NCBI GenBank assembly: GCA_900313005.1
Contig: ONZJ01000002.1
Span: forward strand, 1,690,996-1,754,995
Source: Rhodobacteraceae bacterium EL129
GTDB lineage: Bacteria; Pseudomonadota; Alphaproteobacteria; Rhodobacterales; Rhodobacteraceae
Length of the DNA: 64,000 nt
Direction: 5' to 3'
In this document: positions 51,476-61,196 of the stretch, piece after piece
How the letters are laid out: every line of letters begins with the position of its first letter
How positions within the stretch are numbered: position 1 is the first letter of the stretch
The notes under the pieces: generated by a model
The model's database searches: none
The model's input: only the letters and a program-made list of their open reading frames with translations
What the model was told of the DNA's origin: nothing
Position numbers and translations under genes: made by a program

Positions 51476-53089
51476 TTACCCCTGAACGTCGCCCAGTGAA
51501 ACCCCTGCTTTTTGCAGCGCATCCCAGATGCGACCGTCGCGGCCGTAGACATCATCACGGTACTGAGCACGGCCTTTGGCATTGGTAAAAGCTGTGCGGT
51601 ACATGATGTGGACCGGAATTTTCTGATCAAGATTGACCCGCGTCTCTGATCCTGTGCGCAGCTTGGAATGGAAGAAGCCCTTTGGATCATCCTCCTGCTT
51701 GGACAGAATTTCATATGCAAACTCAAACGGTTGCTGCAAGCGGATACAGCCGTGGCTGAACGCGCGCATTTCGCGGCTGAACAGGTTTTTTGCCGGGGTG
51801 TCGTGCAAATAGATGTTGTATTTGTTGGGGAACATGAACTTCACCAGACCCAATGCGTTGCGCGACGATGGCGGCTGTTTGATCGCATAGGGGAAGTTTC
51901 TGGCGTTGTAGGCCGCGAAATTGATGTTGGCCCGGCTGACTTGACGGCCCCGACGATCATAGAGCTTCAGATGCCCCACCGCATTGCGGTTGCGTTTCAT
52001 CATCGGCAGATATTCTTTGGTGGCGATCGAGCGTGGTACATTCCAGGTGGGGTTGATCACCAGATGCTCCATCTCGTCGGAGAACTCAGGGCTGCGGCGG
52101 TCACCCTGATTTTTGCCCACGACGGCGCGGGTCTGAAAGGCAACACGATCACTTTCAATGATGCGGGCGCTGAAATCGGTCAGGTTGACCAGCACATGAC
52201 GTTGACCGCGATCATGATTGAACCAGCGTTCTCGCTCCAGCGCGACCAGGATGGATTTCAACCGTTCTTCAACTGAGACATTCATCTGCTTGATCGTGCT
52301 AGCTCCGGCTACACCATCATTGTTCAAACCATGGTCTGCCTGAAACTGCTGTACGGCTTTTTGCATGTTCTCATCATAGCTGACGCTGGCCGACCGGCTG
52401 AGATAGCCCATCGCCGTCAAACGGTTACGCAAAGATACCACTTCGGGACCTTCATTGCCTGGTTTCAGCGATTTCGCCGTTACCACCGCTCCCCAGCCAC
52501 CTTGTTCAATCAGGTGGGTCAGGCGCGCGCGCTCTTTCAACAGACGGGCATATTCGTTTGTGGTTGGGGCCAATGTTTTGAAAAACTGGCGCGGGTTAGA
52601 GTGCAGGAACCGCGACAGGTTCTGCCCCTTTTCCCGGTACGCCACCTCGCGTTTTATGTCTGCGTCAACACGACTGGGTGTCAGCACGCCGGATTGCATG
52701 TCGCGGGCCAGTTGCAGAAACGCCCGGCTCAATTCAACTTCGACCAACCCACGGTCGCGGTGCGATCGGACCGCCTTGAGCTGCGCCATCAGATCTTCTG
52801 CCTTGTAGCGCGCGGCGGGGAGCCCGTGTACGTCTGAATGGACAATCGCCTGAAACAGCGCTTGGCGGCGTGCACGATCTGCATCCGTCTCACCCGTCCA
52901 GACGGGTTGATAGTTCGTGCTGCGGTAAAAGTCAGCTAGGTCGCGATCTTGCGACGCCGTTTCGGCCACCGCTTGTTTGAAAGCCGTCACCTGCGCCAAA
53001 GCAGGCGTTCCTGCAAACACCTGTGCCAACGCAATCGCTGCGGCAGCGACAGTTATACGTACTGAAATTCTATTTGTTACAAACTGCAT
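51476..53089 (-). CDS. murein L,D-transpeptidase (YcbB-type)
   Basis: A 537-residue protein. The ATG at 53089 follows GGGGAAG; a TTG just before it is less likely. Signal peptide to 'GTPALAQ' (33), scaffold domain (about 45-200), peptidoglycan-binding domain (about 205-275, 'GNEGPEVVSLRNRLTAMGYLS'). The YkuD catalytic domain has 'INPTWNVPRSIATKEYLP' (about 346) and the active-site Cys in 'FSHGCIRLQQPFEFA' (about 448). It makes 3-3 cross-links in peptidoglycan. It is 26 bases downstream of no other gene on its strand and precedes lpxD, so lpxD may be co-transcribed. Confidence 0.94.
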   Translation of the reverse strand: MQFVTNRISVRITVAAAAIALAQVFAGTPALAQVTAFKQAVAETASQDRDLADFYRSTNYQPVWTGETDADRARRQALFQAIVHSDVHGLPAARYKAEDLMAQLKAVRSHRDRGLVEVELSRAFLQLARDMQSGVLTPSRVDADIKREVAYREKGQNLSRFLHSNPRQFFKTLAPTTNEYARLLKERARLTHLIEQGGWGAVVTAKSLKPGNEGPEVVSLRNRLTAMGYLSRSASVSYDENMQKAVQQFQADHGLNNDGVAGASTIKQMNVSVEERLKSILVALERERWFNHDRGQRHVLVNLTDFSARIIESDRVAFQTRAVVGKNQGDRRSPEFSDEMEHLVINPTWNVPRSIATKEYLPMMKRNRNAVGHLKLYDRRGRQVSRANINFAAYNARNFPYAIKQPPSSRNALGLVKFMFPNKYNIYLHDTPAKNLFSREMRAFSHGCIRLQQPFEFAYEILSKQEDDPKGFFHSKLRTGSETRVNLDQKIPVHIMYRTAFTNAKGRAQYRDDVYGRDGRIWDALQKAGVSLGDVQG

Positions 53090-53092
53090 CAA

Positions 53093-53437
53093 GCTTCCCC
53101 AATTTCGCTCGTCGTCTTTTTAGCTTACAAACTTATCCGTTTCGCCTCACCAAAATGTCCAATCAATTTTACACACAGTCACCTTATCTTACGGTTTCTT
53201 GCGGCAGCGTTGCAGGTCTGCAATCGCGACGGAAACACTCTGCACAATTAATGCGCAAAAAAACGCCGAAAATTGTTGGGAATTCCCCTTGCGACAAAAA
53301 CACCCTTTTTCGGTGATTCTTAATATGTAATAAGCATAGTGCATCTGGGGATGAGAGAGCAGGGCTGCGGACAGGCAGCGTTAAAATGCCGTGAAACCCA
53401 CGGTTAACAGGTAAGCGACGGGACAGGCGCTAGGGAT
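53093..53437. other. divergent control region, 345 bases
   Basis: A/T-richer gap between the L,D-transpeptidase and DUF882 genes, both acting on the cell wall and divergently transcribed. A long open stretch on the plus strand (53023-53316) has no ribosome site. Promoters must lie here, but I cannot point to a convincing -35/-10 pair. Confidence 0.4.
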
Positions 53438-54007
53438 ATGACTGAATTTAGCTCGTTGAGCATGACGCGGCGCGGCATTCTAGGCGCTTTCGCAGCCACC
53501 ACAGTTGCAGCCGCACCCACTTTCACAAATGCAGCAGGTGTTCTGCGCGGGGCCGGCGATATCCGCCGCATCCGCATGTCTTCGCCTCGCACAGGTGAAA
53601 AGTTGGACACGATTTACTGGATCGAGGGCAGCTACATCAAAGACGCCGTGCGTGAGATCAATCTGTTCATGCGCGACTGGCGCACGAATGATGTGAAAAA
53701 CATCGACATTCGAACCATTGATATCATGGCCGCGGCACATAATCTGATGGACGCGCATGAACCGTACATGTTGCTCTCGGGATATCGCAGCCCCAAAACC
53801 AACGCCATGCTGCGCTCACGGTCACGCGGGGTCGCCAAGAACTCCCGTCACATGAAGGGCGAAGCGGCGGACCTGCGTCTGGGTTCGCGCTCGGTGAACC
53901 AGATGTTCCGCGCGGCTGCAGCCTGCGCCGGAGGGGGTGTCGGTAAATACTCCGGCTCGAACTTCGTTCACATGGATTGCGGCCCGGTCCGCACCTGGGG
54001 CGGCTAA
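53438..54007 (+). CDS. DUF882 (YcbK/MepK-like) M15-type cell-wall peptidase
   Basis: A 189-residue protein with a twin-arginine-type signal (MTRRGILGAFAATTVAAAPT). The DUF882 domain (about 40-189) carries the zinc ligands of M15-type DD/LD-peptidases: 'SRHMKGEAADLRL' (His and Asp, about 144-152) and 'NFVHMDCGPVRTW' (His, about 180). 'LLSGYRSPKTNAML' is the family start of the active cleft. E. coli MepK, of this family, cuts 3-3 cross-links. Here it lies divergent from an L,D-transpeptidase that makes them, a functional pair. Confidence 0.9.
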   Translation: MTEFSSLSMTRRGILGAFAATTVAAAPTFTNAAGVLRGAGDIRRIRMSSPRTGEKLDTIYWIEGSYIKDAVREINLFMRDWRTNDVKNIDIRTIDIMAAAHNLMDAHEPYMLLSGYRSPKTNAMLRSRSRGVAKNSRHMKGEAADLRLGSRSVNQMFRAAAACAGGGVGKYSGSNFVHMDCGPVRTWGG

Positions 54008-54034
54008 ACCCAATTCCAAAATAACTTTTTCGAC

Positions 54035-54066
54035 AAAGCACTGGCCAAACGGTCGGTGCTTTTTCT
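54035..54066 (+). terminator. Rho-independent terminator after the DUF882 gene
   Basis: AAAGCACTGGCC-AAAC-GGTCGGTGCTTT: a 12-position stem with two G-T pairs, then T-rich DNA. Confidence 0.88.
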
Positions 54067-54087
54067 TTTCGGCCAGAAGTATTGATC

Positions 54088-55479
54088 TCAAAAATCAACA
54101 TTCGTCGGAGGATGGGACAGAAGGTCAGACATTTTCTGGAACGCGACCTGATCATCTAGGCGGGGGAACGGCGGGTTCAGGCTGATCCGCAACGCATTGG
54201 GGGCAGCCCCATCGGGCAGCGAAAATTCATCCGACGCCTTCACTTGTATCCCCTCATCCGCGCAAGCTTTGGCAAAACTGGAGCCACGCCAACCCTGCGG
54301 CAATTTCAGCCAAAGGAAGGGTACATCCGGGCGCCAGGAAATATCCCAATTGCCCAGAACATTAACCGCGGCTTTGACCCGGCGCAGGGTCAGGGCCTCG
54401 ACCTTTGCACGAATATCTTCTGCCTCGCCCGATTGCATCAGCCCGGCACACAGATCCATGATTGGTTGCGGCAACCCGTAAAATGAAGATTGAGCGACCT
54501 GCCTGGCATTGGCCGCCTGCCCTTGGGGCGCCACGGAAAATCCAAAGCGCACGGCGGCTGAAACGGTCTTAGTCAGGGATGAAATATACCAGGCGCGCTC
54601 GGGACATATGCCGCGATAGGCCGGCTCTTCGGGGCGGGTGATACAGTGGCAATCATCCTCAATGATCTGAAGTTGGTATTTCTGTGCGATCCGCGCAATC
54701 TGCTGTTTGCGCTCCAGCGGTGTTCGAATGGTCGTAGGGCTGTGCACTTCGGCGGCAGTCAAAAAAACCTGCCCGCCATGTTTGCGCAAGGCCTCCTCCA
54801 GCCTGTCGGGTCGCACGCCATGTTCATCCATTTCAACGCCAATCAGCTGGGCCCGCAGAAGCCGCGCCGCGTGGCGCACCCCGGGATAGGCCAGCTCTTC
54901 GGTCAGGATTACAGGGTTCGGGCCGTGCAACACAGCTTGCAGCGCCATCATCACCGAGTTTTGCGCACCCAGCCCCAGGATGATATCGTCGAGCCCCACC
55001 CGACCAACACGGTTTTCGCCAATCCAGTCCACGACAGCCTGTCGTGCATCCACGTCCGTTTCATGCGTGGGGTAATCAATGTAGAGATGGGTGTTCTGAC
55101 GGCTTAACCGAAACAATTGCTGGCGGATCACCTGATCCTGCCCCACATCCGGCACCCGCACCCCGCGAAAGTTATGAGCATCTGGTGACACCATCGAAAT
55201 CAGCGAATCCGGCACGGGCTCCGCGGTAAAATTTCCTGTCACGAAAGTACCCCGCCCCACGGCAGTTTCCACCAGGCCTTCGTCGGCGGCAATCTTATAG
55301 GCCCGCGCGACGGTGCCCGGAGTGATCCCTAGCTGCCACGCAAGCTCCCGCACCGGAGGCATTTTGTAACCCGGTTTCAGCGCCCCTGAGCGAATGGCGC
55401 CACGCATGGATTGTACCAATACAATGTACTTTGACTCAGTGGAACATGACAGGTCAGGCGGCCAAATTGTATCAGTCAC
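54088..55479 (-). CDS. MocR/PdxR-type regulator (GntR domain fused to aminotransferase domain)
   Basis: A 463-residue protein. GntR helices: 'KPGYKMPPVRELAWQLGITPGTVARAYKIAADEGLVET'. The aminotransferase-like part follows, with 'IILGLGAQNSVMMALQAVL', 'VFLTAAEVHSPTTIRTPLERKQQIARIAQKYQLQIIEDDCHC' and the PLP lysine in 'ISSLTKTVSAAVRFGF' (about 300). It lies opposite a DUF1127 gene, and the 104-base gap holds repeated ATTGTAYC/GGTACAAT boxes, probable binding sites. It is the second MocR protein in the window; effector unknown. Confidence 0.92.
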   Translation of the reverse strand: MTDTIWPPDLSCSTESKYIVLVQSMRGAIRSGALKPGYKMPPVRELAWQLGITPGTVARAYKIAADEGLVETAVGRGTFVTGNFTAEPVPDSLISMVSPDAHNFRGVRVPDVGQDQVIRQQLFRLSRQNTHLYIDYPTHETDVDARQAVVDWIGENRVGRVGLDDIILGLGAQNSVMMALQAVLHGPNPVILTEELAYPGVRHAARLLRAQLIGVEMDEHGVRPDRLEEALRKHGGQVFLTAAEVHSPTTIRTPLERKQQIARIAQKYQLQIIEDDCHCITRPEEPAYRGICPERAWYISSLTKTVSAAVRFGFSVAPQGQAANARQVAQSSFYGLPQPIMDLCAGLMQSGEAEDIRAKVEALTLRRVKAAVNVLGNWDISWRPDVPFLWLKLPQGWRGSSFAKACADEGIQVKASDEFSLPDGAAPNALRISLNPPFPRLDDQVAFQKMSDLLSHPPTNVDF

Positions 55480-55585
55480 AATGTTTTCCTAGCGCTAACA
55501 AAATGGAATCGGTATCAAATAGGTACACAATCCACCGGATTGTATCAACCTATGATTAGTACAATATACAGGAGACTGGTACAAT
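55466..55585. promoter_or_regulatory. array of ATTGTAYC / GGTACAAT boxes, probable MocR operators
   Basis: Boxes at 55466-55473 (ATTGTATC), 55522-55533 (GGTACACAATCC), 55539-55546 (ATTGTATC), 55558-55565 (AGTACAAT) and 55578-55585 (GGTACAAT, overlapping the DUF1127 ATG). Another, ATTGTACC at 55410-55417, lies inside the regulator gene. Repeated boxes around both start sites suit a MocR dimer. Confidence 0.6.
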
Positions 55586-55817
55586 GACTTCCCTATCCAC
55601 TGCATCCTCAACGGCTTTGACGCAGCTTTCCGCGCGCAGCACGCTGCCGCTGGTATCGCAGGTAGCGATTAAGGTGGCTTATCTGTGCCTGCTCTGGTCG
55701 CAACGCAGCCGCACCCGCTATGCCCTGCGTGATCTGCCCGAAGCTACACTGCGCGACATCGGTATCACATCAGACCAAGCGCGCCATGAGGCAAACAAAT
55801 GGTTTTGGAGACCGTAA
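55584..55817 (+). CDS. DUF1127 domain protein
   Basis: A 77-residue protein with GGAG upstream. The C-terminal half is DUF1127: 'SRTRYALRDLPEATLRDIGITSDQARHEANKWFWRP'. An N-terminal Ser/Thr/Leu-rich 35 residues precede it. It ends with the same KWFW tetrapeptide as the other DUF1127 protein here. It is divergent from a MocR regulator, with operator boxes up to its start codon, and followed by a strong terminator, so it is a single-gene unit. RNA-related functions are known for some family members. Confidence 0.9.
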   Translation: MTSLSTASSTALTQLSARSTLPLVSQVAIKVAYLCLLWSQRSRTRYALRDLPEATLRDIGITSDQARHEANKWFWRP

Positions 55818-55873
55818 CGTTCCCCGTGACGGTTCTCTTCCTGAGCGGTGCGGGCTCCCTGCACCGCTGCACT

Positions 55874-55901
55874 GGGCCGGAGATTCTCCGGCCCATTTTT
55901 T
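55874..55901 (+). terminator. Rho-independent terminator after the DUF1127 gene
   Basis: GGGCCGGAG and CTCCGGCCC form a 9-bp perfect stem with a short loop, then A and T6. Confidence 0.92.
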
Positions 55902-55917
55902 CTGTTAAGACCTTCCC

Positions 55918-56481
55918 ATGAGCAAAACACTCGCCACCGAACGCCTGACACTCAGGTCTTTGACGCCTAAAGACCTACCTGACTTTTTAGGCCTCATGAC
56001 CAATCCGCAAAGCATGGTAGATTACGGGCGTCCCGACAGCGCGGACCAGGCCGAAGCGAAGTTTCGGCGCTATCTGATTTGTCAGGCGCGTCACGGGATC
56101 AGCCGCCTGCATGTATCAGATGCTGACGGCTTCCTTGGGTATGTGGGCGTGTTCGTGCATGACAACCATACACCTCTCGGCCCCCACGCCGAAATCGGTT
56201 GGCGCTTGCTGCCCCGTGCCTGGGGCAGTGGCTATGCCACCGAGGCGGCGCGGGCAGCCTTGACGGATGCGTTTGCAACAACCGACCTGGCAGAGGTTCT
56301 CGCCTATACCGCCCCGGACAACCTGCGCAGCCAAGCCGTGATGGAGCGCCTTGCGCTGACGCGTGAGCCGCAACGCGATTTTCAACTGGTCGATTCCGAT
56401 ATCGGTGTGTGGTCATGTCTGGTTTGGCTTGCCCATCGCCGTGATTGGATCAATCACGACGCCTTGGGGGGAATGGAATAG
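55918..56481 (+). CDS. GNAT family N-acetyltransferase
   Basis: A 187-residue RimJ/RimL-type acetyltransferase. Start 'LATERLTLRSLTPKDLPDFLGLM', acetyl-CoA loop 'RLLPRAWGSGYATEAARAALTDAF' (about 96-119) and closing 'NLRSQAVMERLALTREPQRDF'. All parts are present. Its 3' end overlaps the convergent thioesterase gene by 28 bases. The acceptor is unknown. Confidence 0.9.
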   Translation: MSKTLATERLTLRSLTPKDLPDFLGLMTNPQSMVDYGRPDSADQAEAKFRRYLICQARHGISRLHVSDADGFLGYVGVFVHDNHTPLGPHAEIGWRLLPRAWGSGYATEAARAALTDAFATTDLAEVLAYTAPDNLRSQAVMERLALTREPQRDFQLVDSDIGVWSCLVWLAHRRDWINHDALGGME

Positions 56482-56876
56482 GTCATTGAAGCCCGGGCCA
56501 CGGGCTGATCCCCCCCTTCCGAGAAAACCAGCACCTCGCCCACCGCCAACACACGACCCAGTTTCAGCAAACGGCATTCGGCAATCAAATCCGCACCAGC
56601 GGCCGGTTTGCGCATGAAATCAATGCTGCAATTGGTTGTGACTGCCAATGCTTCTCGTCCGATCATGGCCAGAACGCAGAGGTAAACCGACACATCTGCC
56701 AAAGCGAAAATAGACGGGCCTGACACCGTGCCACCGGGCCGCAAGTGACGCTCGCCGACATACAGGCGGGTTCGGATGCGCATGTCACCCAGGTCTTCAA
56801 TGGCGAATTCTCCAGTGACCTGTGGGAACACGTCGTCCAGATAGACCATCAATTCCTCAGATGTCAGTTTAACCAT
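56454..56876 (-). CDS. PaaI family hotdog-fold thioesterase
   Basis: A 140-residue single hotdog domain. 'RPGGTVSGPSIFALADVSVYLCVLAMIG' (about 46-73) is the central helix region, with an acidic residue (Asp) at the catalytic position of the PaaI/4-hydroxybenzoyl-CoA thioesterase group. 'TTNCSIDFMRKPAAGADLIAECRLLKLGRVLAVGEV' is the standard second half. It should hydrolyse an acyl-CoA. It is divergent from the enoyl-CoA hydratase gene with 57 bases between, a natural functional pair. Confidence 0.88.
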   Translation of the reverse strand: MVKLTSEELMVYLDDVFPQVTGEFAIEDLGDMRIRTRLYVGERHLRPGGTVSGPSIFALADVSVYLCVLAMIGREALAVTTNCSIDFMRKPAAGADLIAECRLLKLGRVLAVGEVLVFSEGGDQPVARASMTYSIPPKAS

Positions 56877-56933
56877 GCTTCCCTCCGGGCGATTTCCGAA
56901 TTAAGAAGGCCACAACACTTGAGGAGACACAAG

Positions 56934-57719
56934 ATGGCAATCCTTGAACGCAACGACACCGGTGCTGTGGCCCGGCTGACCCTGAATGCCCCTGAAAAGC
57001 TGAACGCGCTGAGTGACGCGATGTTGGCCGCCTTGCAGGCTGAGTTTGACACCCTGCGGACCCAATCGCACATCCGCGCCGTGATCATTGCGGGCACCGG
57101 CAAAGCGTTTTGCGCAGGCCATGATCTGAAGGAAATGACGGCTGGGCGCCAATCCGAGGATGGGGGACGCGCCTATTTTGCCGACCTGTTCAGCCGGTGT
57201 GCCAATGTGATGACAGCCATTCGCACCCTCCCGCAGCCGGTGATTGCGCAGCCTCACGGCATCGCCACAGCCGCTGGGTGTCAGCTGGTGGCCTCCTGCG
57301 ATCTGGCTGTGGCCGCCCATGGCACGCGCTTTGGGGTGAACGGGGTGAACATCGGCCTTTTCTGCTCTACGCCGATGGTGGCGCTATCGCGAAATATCAC
57401 GCGCAAACAAGCGTTTGAGATGCTCACCACAGGGGAATTCATTGAAACCACCCGGGCGCAGGAGCTGGGCTTGATCAACCGCGCCGTTCCTATGGATGAG
57501 TTGGAGCAGGCCACGAACGAGCTGGCCGAGAAGATCGCCTCGAAACTGGGAACAGCGGTGAAAATCGGCAAAGAAGCATTCTACAACCAAATCGAAATGC
57601 CAATTGATGCAGCCTATGATTACACCCGCGACGTGATGGTTGAAAACCTGATGGAACGCGACACGCAAGAAGGCATCAACGCCTTCATCGAAAAGCGCGA
57701 TCCGACCTGGGAACAATAA
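56934..57719 (+). CDS. enoyl-CoA hydratase/isomerase family protein
   Basis: A 261-residue crotonase-fold protein starting MAILERNDTGAVARLTLNAP after GAGGAG; the frame upstream to 56745 is the antisense of the thioesterase. Oxyanion-hole regions: 'GKAFCAGHDLKEM' (about 61-73) and 'IAQPHGIATAAGCQLVASCDLAVA' (about 103-126). The two usual catalytic glutamates of hydratases are not seen: position after 'AAGCQ' is Leu, and the second site reads 'NIGLFCSTPMVAL'. It resembles the ECHDC3-like group, whose activity is uncertain. Confidence 0.88.
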   Translation: MAILERNDTGAVARLTLNAPEKLNALSDAMLAALQAEFDTLRTQSHIRAVIIAGTGKAFCAGHDLKEMTAGRQSEDGGRAYFADLFSRCANVMTAIRTLPQPVIAQPHGIATAAGCQLVASCDLAVAAHGTRFGVNGVNIGLFCSTPMVALSRNITRKQAFEMLTTGEFIETTRAQELGLINRAVPMDELEQATNELAEKIASKLGTAVKIGKEAFYNQIEMPIDAAYDYTRDVMVENLMERDTQEGINAFIEKRDPTWEQ

Positions 57720-57826
57720 GCGCTGTTTCCAAACCGCACCCACTCCTTTTCCAAATGGGGCGTTTTTCCGCGGCACCCGTTTGGGTAAAGCTAAAGCTGG
57801 TCTAAAATTAAATTCCGTGGGGGAAT

Positions 57827-59146
57827 ATGAGCAGCTTCCGGCTCGCGCTATTGGCGTTTGTCGCGGTCAGCCCGGTGCTGGCGGCCGATTTGCCACGCGC
57901 TGTGACCCCTTCTGACTTTCCCGTCCCTGGGGCCACATCTGTCCTGCTGGGGCGCGATTTGTTTTTTGATCCGATCCTTTCAGGCAATCAGAACATCGCT
58001 TGTGCCAGTTGCCATGATGTCGCGCGGGGCACATCCGATGCAGTGTCCTTGTCCTTGGGCGAAGGGGCGCAAGGACATGGAATGGCCCGGACCGGGAATG
58101 GGGCCAAACGTCTCGCGCGTCATACCCCGTCGCTCTATAATCTCGGGGCGTTTGAGTTTACCCGGCTGCAATGGGATGGTCGGGTAGAGGCCGATGCCAA
58201 CACGCGGTTCGGATACCGCCTGCCGGAGGATTTGTTTCTTGAACGTCCCGTCAGCTCAACCCTTGCAGCTCAAGCGTTGTTGCCGTTGATTGCACCGAAT
58301 GAGATGGCAGGCCATCCCGGCGAAAACCCGATTGCGGATGCTGTGGATCAAGGCCGGATCACCGGATTAAACGGGGCCTGGGATCAAATTGCCATGCGGG
58401 TCGCCTCTGTGCCCGCCTATCGGACACGGTTCACCTGGCTTTTGGGTCCGGATGAGCCGATACATATCACCGATATCACACGTGCCCTGGCGGATTTCAT
58501 GACCTATGAATTTCGCGCCAGCGACAGTCCGTTCGACGCCTTTCTGCGCGGCGATGACGAGGCGCTTGGGAACGACGCCCTGCGCGGCATGGCCCTGTTC
58601 TATGGCAAGGCAAATTGCGGCAGTTGTCATTCCGGCCCTTTCCAGACAGATCATGAGTTTCAAGCGATCGGAACGCCTCAGATTGGACCGGGCAAAGCCC
58701 ATGGCCCCGAGATGGCCGATTATGGTCGCGGCGCGATCACCGGTCAGGCCACGGATGCCTATCGTTTCCGCACACCATCGCTGCGCAATGTTGCACTTTC
58801 TCCGCCCTATGGCCACAGCGGGGCCTTTGATACCCTTGAGGCGATGATTGAGCACCACTTAGATGCGATGACCTCGCTGGCAGAATACACAGGTGAGACG
58901 GCCCGCTTGCCCCGCCCTGGTCCGGCCGATGTTGAATTGGGCGCGATGATGGATTTCGACGAGGTGCTGAACATCGCCGCCGCGATTGAAATTGATCCTG
59001 TTGCACTTAGCCCGTCTGAGATCTCGGCGTTGATCAATTTTCTCGAGGCGCTAACCGATCCTATTGCACGCACAGGCCGATTGGGCGCGCCTGCAATGGT
59101 ACCGTCCGGTCTGCCCATGGATGGCACGTCGATGCCGCCATCCTGA
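57827..59146 (+). CDS. dihaem cytochrome c peroxidase / MauG family protein
   Basis: A 439-residue periplasmic protein with signal peptide (to about 20, VLAADL). Two haem c motifs: C59-x-x-C62-H63 (CASCH) and C264-x-x-C267-H268 (CGSCH). Distal elements '[16 protein letters not shown]' and '[31 protein letters not shown]' are typical of this family. Members either reduce hydrogen peroxide or, like MauG, oxidise a partner protein. No such partner is adjacent. It is upstream of trmFO but probably separately transcribed. Confidence 0.92.
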   Translation: MSSFRLALLAFVAVSPVLAADLPRAVTPSDFPVPGATSVLLGRDLFFDPILSGNQNIACASCHDVARGTSDAVSLSLGEGAQGHGMARTGNGAKRLARHTPSLYNLGAFEFTRLQWDGRVEADANTRFGYRLPEDLFLERPVSSTLAAQALLPLIAPNEMAGHPGENPIADAVDQGRITGLNGAWDQIAMRVASVPAYRTRFTWLLGPDEPIHITDITRALADFMTYEFRASDSPFDAFLRGDDEALGNDALRGMALFYGKANCGSCHSGPFQTDHEFQAIGTPQIGPGKAHGPEMADYGRGAITGQATDAYRFRTPSLRNVALSPPYGHSGAFDTLEAMIEHHLDAMTSLAEYTGETARLPRPGPADVELGAMMDFDEVLNIAAAIEIDPVALSPSEISALINFLEALTDPIARTGRLGAPAMVPSGLPMDGTSMPPS

Positions 59147-59204
59147 GTACATCTGCGGCAAAAGCCATCTTTCCAATTCCAGCCCGATCCCCTACATCCC
59201 GGGC

Positions 59205-60569
59205 ATGAGCGAGACATTACATATCGTAGGCGGCGGCATGGCCGGATCCGAGGCCGCGTGGCAGGCCGCGCAGATGGGTGTGCAGGTCGTGATCCATGAA
59301 ATGCGCCCGGCGGTCGAAACCTTCGCCCATCGCACGGGCGATCTGGCAGAAATGGTTTGCTCCAATTCATTCCGCTCGGATGATGATGAACAAAATGCCG
59401 TAGGCCTTTTGCATTGGGAAATGCGCGCAGCAGGCGGGTTGATCATGGCGACCGCGGACAAACACCGCCTGCCCGCGGGTGGGGCCTTGGCCGTGGACCG
59501 CGATCCCTTTGCCGCATCGGTCACTGCAGCACTCAAGGCGCATCCGAATGTGTCAGTCAGCTATGAAGAAATTTCCGAACTGCCCGAAGACGGCCATTGG
59601 ATCATCGCCACCGGTCCTTTGACGTCAGATGCTTTGTCCGCCGCCATTGCCGCGGAAACAGGGACAGATCACCTGGCCTTTTTCGACGCCATCGCCCCGA
59701 TCATCCATCACGAGAGCATCGACATGTCGCGCGCCTGGATGCAGTCGCGCTATGACAAGGGCGAGACCGAAGCCGAGCGCACCGCCTATCTGAACTGTCC
59801 GATGGACAAGGCGCAGTATGAGGACTTCATAGATGCCCTGCTGAGCGCGGATAAAACCGAATTCAAAGAGGGCGAGACCGCCAAGTACTTCGATGGCTGC
59901 CTGCCGATTGAGGTGATGGCCGAGCGAGGTCGCGAAACCCTGCGTCACGGGCCGATGAAGCCTGTGGGCCTGACCAACCCGCACCAACCGGATGTAAAAC
60001 CCTGGGCCGTGGTGCAGCTGCGCCGCGACAACGCATTAGGAACGCTCTATAACATCGTCGGATTCCAGACGAAAATGAAATACGGGGCGCAGACTGACGT
60101 ACTACGCATGATCCCTGGACTTGAGACCGCCCAATTCGCCCGTTTGGGTGGCATTCACCGCAACACCTTCCTGAATTCACCAACACTTTTGACGGCGGAC
60201 ATGCGTCTGCGCTCGCGTCCCAACATCCGCTTTGCCGGGCAGATCACCGGGGTCGAGGGCTATGTTGAAAGTGCCGCCATGGGGTTGCTGGCAGGCCGTC
60301 TGGCGGCGGCTAACATATTGGGGCAAACCCTGCCCGACGTGCCGCAGGACAGCGCGATGGGGGCTTTGATCCACCACATCACGGGTGGGGCTGATGCCAA
60401 AACGTTTCAACCGATGAACGTCAATTTTGGACTTTTCCGCCCTGTCGAAGGTCTCAAGGGAGGTCGTCGGGGGCGTACAGATCGCTACAAAGCCTACACT
60501 GACCGCGCCAAAGCCGCGTGGAGCGCATGGCTGGCGGCCAGCAGACTGGACGTAGACGCAACCTTGTGA
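59205..60569 (+). CDS. trmFO: methylenetetrahydrofolate--tRNA-(uracil-5-)-methyltransferase
   Basis: A 454-residue flavoenzyme starting [20 protein letters not shown]; 47 upstream codons belong to the end of the peroxidase region. The FAD motif is '[19 protein letters not shown]'. '[12 protein letters not shown]' holds the catalytic-type Cys, and '[19 protein letters not shown]' and '[22 protein letters not shown]' are further signatures. It makes ribothymidine at tRNA position 54 using folate. Start of a plus-strand run with a methyltransferase and gluQ, so two tRNA-modification genes are close together. Confidence 0.96.
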   Translation: MSETLHIVGGGMAGSEAAWQAAQMGVQVVIHEMRPAVETFAHRTGDLAEMVCSNSFRSDDDEQNAVGLLHWEMRAAGGLIMATADKHRLPAGGALAVDRDPFAASVTAALKAHPNVSVSYEEISELPEDGHWIIATGPLTSDALSAAIAAETGTDHLAFFDAIAPIIHHESIDMSRAWMQSRYDKGETEAERTAYLNCPMDKAQYEDFIDALLSADKTEFKEGETAKYFDGCLPIEVMAERGRETLRHGPMKPVGLTNPHQPDVKPWAVVQLRRDNALGTLYNIVGFQTKMKYGAQTDVLRMIPGLETAQFARLGGIHRNTFLNSPTLLTADMRLRSRPNIRFAGQITGVEGYVESAAMGLLAGRLAAANILGQTLPDVPQDSAMGALIHHITGGADAKTFQPMNVNFGLFRPVEGLKGGRRGRTDRYKAYTDRAKAAWSAWLAASRLDVDATL

Positions 60570-60581
60570 TTTTCTGTCCCT

Positions 60582-61196
60582 ATGACAGAGAAATTCCTTG
60601 ATCGCGCTTATACGGATGTAAATCCCGAGACTTCGAACCAGATCTACGACGCCTGGGCCAAGACCTACGAGGCCGAGGTGGCCGAAAACGGATATGCAAC
60701 CCCTGCCCGTGTCGCCGAAGCTTTGGCGGCGCATGTCAAAGATCGGTCTGCTCCGGTCTTGGATTTTGGATGCGGCACCGGGTTGTCCGGGCTTGCGTTG
60801 CAACTGGCCGGGTTCAACACGCTGGACGGGATGGACCCCAGCCCGGAAATGCTGGGCATTGCACGAGAGAAAGGCACCTACCGATCTCTCACGCAGATCG
60901 AAATCTCTGACGCAGCACCGATCCCTGATGGGACCTATTCCACGATTACAGCAATCGGCGTGATTGGGTCCGGGGCCGCGCCAGCCTCGACCTTTGATCT
61001 GGTGCTCAGAGCCTTGCCCTCGGGCGGTGTGCTGGGGGTCAGCCTGAACGACCACGCACTGCAGGAAAAGGTTTATGAACGCGCTATGTGCAATTGGCTT
61101 GACACCGGTTCTGCGCGTTTGTTGTTCAAGGAATACGGGCCACATCTGCCAGCCCGCGACATCAAGTCTAACGTTTATATCATTGAAAAGTCGTGA
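60582..61196 (+). CDS. class I SAM-dependent methyltransferase
   Basis: A 204-residue protein with the Rossmann methyltransferase core: motif I 'VLDFGCGTGLSGLALQLAGF' (about 59-78), motif II 'LDGMDPSPEMLGIAREKG'. It lacks a recognition domain. The end 'FKEYGPHLPARDIKSNVYIIEKS' is family-like. It begins 12 bases after trmFO, and its stop overlaps the gluQ GTG start. The substrate is unknown; a small molecule is likely from size, though its tRNA-modifying neighbours are suggestive. Confidence 0.88.
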   Translation: MTEKFLDRAYTDVNPETSNQIYDAWAKTYEAEVAENGYATPARVAEALAAHVKDRSAPVLDFGCGTGLSGLALQLAGFNTLDGMDPSPEMLGIAREKGTYRSLTQIEISDAAPIPDGTYSTITAIGVIGSGAAPASTFDLVLRALPSGGVLGVSLNDHALQEKVYERAMCNWLDTGSARLLFKEYGPHLPARDIKSNVYIIEKS

